The translations under genes were made by a program, and so were the position numbers. This document shows positions 59,733 to 64,000 of a stretch of DNA of 64,000 nt, in pieces. Origin of the DNA: Sequoia sempervirens (Eukaryota > Streptophyta > Pinopsida > Cupressales > Cupressaceae). The stretch covers positions 38,930,176-38,994,175 of the forward strand of contig VDFB02000003.1 of NCBI GenBank assembly GCA_007258455.2, in the 5' to 3' direction. The notes beneath the pieces were generated by a model that had not been told where the DNA came from, searched no databases, and saw only the letters and a list, made by a program, of their open reading frames with translations. Within the stretch, counting starts at the first letter, position 1; every line of letters starts with the position of its first letter.

Positions 59733-60091
59733 GTATAATCATGTTAATTTTTATAGATGTGAAATTTAGAATCCCCCACTCTCTCTTTCACTCATTTTTT
59801 GAAGATAACTATTATTACTTAAATATTTGAGCTTATTTTGACAATGTGACAAAGACTATTCATTACATAATTTTTCTCTATTTTGTAAGTTTAGTGGAGC
59901 ATTCACATCATGATGGGATGTTTAAGACATAAACAATTCAAAGAATGGTTCATTGCTTTACATGAATCAAATGCCCTTTCACTATCTAAAACATAAAAGT
60001 TACTTTTCATGTATGATTAAGAATGATCACATACTTTAAATGTATGTTCATGAAAACTCATATAAGACTTAAATTTAAAATAATATATCAT

Positions 60092-60280
60092 AAATGGGGC
60101 GAAGGACCTAGCTCGATTGGCTAAGCCGTTAAAGCATCCTATTGTAGGCAAGAGGTCGCGAGGTCTAGTCTCCCTCCATTCCCCTGGTACCAGAGGACAT
60201 GTCGCATTAGTGTCTGGGGATGGTACCAGAGGACATGTCACATCAATGTCACCAGTCACGTAAAATAAAATACCATAAAC
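60092..60280 (+). mobile_element. tRNA-derived SINE
   Basis: The 5' part resembles a tRNA with pol III internal promoter: A box TAGCTCGATTGG (60109-60120) and a mutated B box GGTCTAGTCTCC (60152-60163) at tRNA-like spacing. It is followed by a unique tail with a doubled GGTACCAGAGGACATGTC (60186-60203 and 60222-60239). An imperfect flanking pair (TATCATAAA near 60086, TACCATAAA near 60271) may be the target-site duplication. It lacks a full cloverleaf, so it is not a tRNA gene. The internal duplication is unusual. Confidence 0.65.
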
Positions 60281-60950
60281 AAATAACCAAACATACAAAT
60301 GAATGCTTACATTCATTACTAAGTGTAATGAAGGTGTTCTTGCTTCTCTTTTCTTTCCTATCTTTTTCTTTGAGTGCAGCCTTTCTACCGGAATTGAATG
60401 TAAAGCCATGTGACATCATGGCTTGTGATTGATTCAATATAAAGAAAAGAATCGTGGATCTAAAGGCATGATAGAACAGTTGGTGTATTACATCCAACCT
60501 AACTTTGAGAGGGCTAAATAAGAAGCCAAAACTTTTAATAATATCCCTGCAAAAGTATAAAGTGTTTTATCCGATTGCTGGTCATTTGCAAGGCAAGTAT
60601 TGCAAGCTTTGTCTCATCCAATTTTGTTGGCATGATGGAAAGGGAAGAGACTTCATTCATACATCATTTTATTTTAGCTTTTGAATACACAATCAGGAAC
60701 TTTTGTATATATAAATATAAATAATCTCGTACAACATATTATACCTACTGTCAATAGTTCCAAATACGTCCAAGAAAAATGTATAGTGGAGTTATCAAAT
60801 TTAGAAGATATTGCTACTCAATTATTTAGTTTATGTCAAGTTCCGTGTTCATTATGGTTTATGAAAAAAATATCTTCAACATTTAAATAGAATTTTCTTA
60901 TATCCTTTTAAAGAAAGGGTGGGTGATATTTTCTATATATATAAATAATT
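60281..60950. other. non-coding stretch
   Basis: Contains the second copy of the dispersed repeat (60514-60610). No supported gene. Confidence 0.45.
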
Positions 60951-61018
60951 ATTTTTGATGACAATAGTTTTCGTAGATATTTTTGATGACAATGGTTTTC
61001 GTAGATATTTTTGATGTA
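60951..61018 (+). repeat. 28-bp tandem repeat, 2.4 copies
   Basis: ATTTTTGATGACAATAGTTT and TCGTAGAT form the unit, repeated at 60951 and 60979 with one change, with a partial third copy at 61007. Confidence 0.92.
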
Positions 61019-64000
61019 TGATTTTAATATATTATTTATTTATTTTAATATATTATTAATTTAATGTTTGAAGTTTATCTCTACAATTGTATTTGTTTTA
61101 TATAGAAGGACTCTTAAGAATTTTTTAGTAGAGTTAAAAGAGTTTATTGTGTTTTGATAAAAAAATATTAACTATTGTTTTTATGTTTAGATTCTCAAAG
61201 TTAAATATTTTTTTCTAAGAGCTTCCATTATTTTAGAAAAAAAATGGTTGCTTAAATATTCAAATATTATAATGGTTAGTCAAAGAATAATAATTAAAGG
61301 TTTATAAAATTTTATCAAAAAAATTAAATGTGGATATTTGAATTGTTAAAAAAAATTAAAATTTGTTAAATGTTAGCAATAAGATATTCCCCCTCCAATT
61401 GGTTGCACCCATTAGGTGTAACGAATTAGAAAGGGAAAATAATGCGTGAAATGTAAATATAAGATAAGTATAGAATATGTATGTATCAAGTAAATTAAAT
61501 TAGTGTTATCAATGCATCATGTAACAATCAAATGAGACATGTTGACGTATAGGTGTGGTAAGCACATGGGATAGGGATAATTGTGAAAGAATATAAATTC
61601 CCCCTAGTATAGGTAGATGAGAAAAGTGAGGTGGCCCCAAGGGTTAGATGCTCTCAAGTAAGTGCATCTATATTCACTAGAAAAGCAATATGCCCTCGAT
61701 GTGGCTCCAAGGGCACGAGCATACAATGGTGTAGGTAAGGTGTGTGATCTCTAGTGGTGACATAGTTCTAACTATATTGCACATATTAGGTAGTTCCTTG
61801 TGACCAAGAATGTGAAGAAAGAATTGATGTCCCTAGTGTGACTCTAAGAACATAAGCACGTAGTAAAATATGGAAGATATAATGTCTCCCATTGTAATAA
61901 GCTAATGAGATAAGGTTCAATATTGTGTACAACCATCTTGATAATAAGGTAGGGTAAAAGCACAAAGCTGTGTCACACTTTATAAAGGAAAAGACCAACG
62001 CTGATCCAACTTTTAAACTTGAATCACTAAAAAGTGGCATATATGTTTTGAATTTTGAAATGATGTAAACTAGTAAAATATATATTTTTTAGTATATTTT
62101 ATGTTTTTATTTTAAATATATATATATATATATAAAAATAGTTTTTAATAAATTAACACTATAATTTAGTTGTTGATAAAATGTTGAAAAATGAAGTTGC
62201 GTGGGACGTCAAACTTTTTATAGTAATTTTTTTTTTCTTTCAAATTTTTTGTGTGTATTTATCACTTGAAATTTTAGTGCATGGATATATTTTTTTCCAA
62301 TTTTGATTAATATATATTTTTAAATAAATATTAAAATGTGCGTGAATAAAAAAATAACTATTTTCATCGGGCGTCAACTTTCATATTAAATATTTATCTA
62401 AAATTGAAAAAAAATTATACCATCTTGAAATAGATTCTTTTATCTAGTGCGTCATATTTTTTTCAATTTTTTAAAATAAGTTTTAGTATTTTTCCTTAGC
62501 ATAGTAATCGACCTAATATTTTGTGTTGATAACCTACTTTTAGTAAAAATAAAAAATAATTAAACTATTAAAATAAATATATTTTTGAAAACTTCACTTA
62601 TGGATCTACAAAAGGGTATTTTTATATTTTTAAAAAAATGTTCTTTACATTAGCAGGAGTTATTAAACTTCAAGTTTTTCAAATAATTTTATTTTTTTGG
62701 TAAATTGGACTCAAAGTGGTGCTCCATATATTTTTAGCCAACAAATTTTAGTTGAAAAATTTGTGGAAGTATCTAACTTAGCTAGAATGAATCTTACTAG
62801 ATCATATGTTTGACCAAAATTAATTTTTAGTTAGAAATACTTAAATTTAGTTGAGTTGATAAGTTGGTTGAAAGTATGACACAACTTTGTGCTTTTACCC
62901 GATAATGATGGCCCTTAGTGGCTAGATAGAGTTGAATGTGATATCAATAAAAAATAAGTAATTGTATTGATAGATAAGCATTGAGGTGTAGATAGGTCAT
63001 TTTTTGTTGTAAAGTAATTGGTTTGCAATAAATTATCAAGGTACATAGAATATAGATAAATCATAAGGAAATTATCGCATATTTGATAAATATATTCTAT
63101 GGCATGTATAAATGAGCATCTTGAATAAATTTGATTTGCAATAGGTATCATATATTATAAACATTATCAATGTAAGATAAGAGGCATAATAAATGAAAGA
63201 TAATACAAAAGGCTCAAAATGTAAGTAGGTCATTTTTCATCATCAATAATATGTTTAATTATTAATATGATTGGTGGAATGTAAAAATTGGTTTTACAAG
63301 AATCATAATGTGTGATTTGATAATCGATGCCAAGTTATAGAGTGGTGAACACTGAAAATATACTTTTATTTTTACTATCAACCTTGTAATTTCTACCCTC
63401 TAGAGCTCATAGTCCCCTATTTTAATTTATCATGATTATTTAGCAACAAATTCATGTTACCACTTGAGGTGATAGGGAAAGTATTGAGTAAAGCAAGCAT
63501 TTGGACATGGTAAGTTAACTTTTAACCTAAATTTTTATTTTTTTGTTAAACATAAATTTCTAAAATTTGTCTATATTTTTGCAATGCTAGAAAAGGATCA
63601 TTTTTATCAATTATTCTCACCCATATATTTGACCCACTAGGTGTAATATCGATCCATAGGATCAATCCAAGGGTGCAAGAACCCATGGGTTTGATCTAAT
63701 GACTCACATGACCAACCCCTATAGTAAAATTTTGGCACCCCTTTCATTATTTTCATTGGTCTTAGTGATGGTGGACTAATATTATCTTTTCTTCATGTTT
63801 ATGCATGAAAAAAGATAAATATTTGTGAGAGGCTAAAAAACTAATATATTGAGAGTATGCACTCGCTTCCTCCCATTGATGTTAACTAGCATCTTTTAGG
63901 GGTAGTCAAGGTTTATAATATGGTTATGTTACCACCCTTGTATTATGACACTCATGTTGGTACAATCTCCAAATCTTCAAATTTGAGCTTGTTATAAAAT
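61019..64000. other. AT-rich non-coding stretch
   Basis: I see no coding frame, RNA gene or LTR terminus. It contains a (TA)n run at about 62117-62134 and several A/T homopolymers. Confidence 0.5.

Noticed and set aside
60109..60163. Possible functional tRNA gene
   Set aside because: A and B boxes are present, but the B box is mutated and no acceptor-stem pairing or full cloverleaf can be drawn, so it was called a SINE.

Overview
This window looks like intergenic, transposon-packed DNA from a large plant nuclear genome. The reasons are very AT-rich sequence, Ty1/copia and Ty3-type LTR retrotransposons primed by initiator tRNA-Met, degenerate TTTAGGG (plant-type telomere) repeats, a tRNA-derived SINE, and no intact host gene. 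The nested, old, decayed LTR elements would fit a gymnosperm or a similarly bloated genome, but the sequence alone does not fix the species. No rRNA gene, functional tRNA gene, CRISPR array or bacterial-type operon was seen.

Layout. 1-1892: GA-rich and telomere-like minisatellite, an AT-rich tract, a 165-bp fold-back hairpin, and an 18-bp repeat built on the palindrome CGGATATCCG. 1893-9071 and 14570-21748: two arms of a huge, gap-free inverted repeat (7179 bp per arm, coordinates summing to 23641) with only a handful of transitions between them. The inner edge of the right arm coincides exactly with a 100-N scaffold gap (14470-14569), so an assembly or haplotype artefact is the leading explanation. 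Each arm carries a complete 2.7-kb LTR element with no coding capacity (2507-5227, mirrored at 18414-21134). A decayed minus-strand coiled-coil gene (about 11480-8820) crosses the inner edge of the left arm. 21749-24256 has no recognisable feature.

24257-28749 is a minus-strand LTR element with gag and protease only (TR-GAG type), whose protease has lost its catalytic Asp. 28750-44542 is a nested stack. The U5 end of a plus-strand copia-type LTR is interrupted by a 13.8-kb minus-strand element (30345-44121, TSD AAATG). That element carries a coiled-coil/zinc-knuckle gag and a roughly 1050-codon unidentified ORF but no pol. Its gag is split by a complete but decayed copia element (35907-42399, TSD CTCGC, two 1458-bp LTRs) with gag, protease, integrase, RT and RNase H remnants.

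45660-56722 is an 11-kb LTR element (TSD GAAAC, minus strand) lacking recognisable pol. It has a P/Q-rich ORF broken by two nonsense codons and an 18-copy, 30-bp tandem repeat that reads as a decapeptide array. Its LTR start, promoter, AT-palindrome array, primer site and 3' UTR are related to the small element in the inverted repeat, so the two form one structural family. 56728-64000 is AT-rich with short tandem duplications and one SINE.

Nothing here forms a working gene set. The window records successive retrotransposon insertions decayed by C-to-T type mutations. The most unusual content is the set of pol-less LTR elements carrying large ORFs of unknown function.
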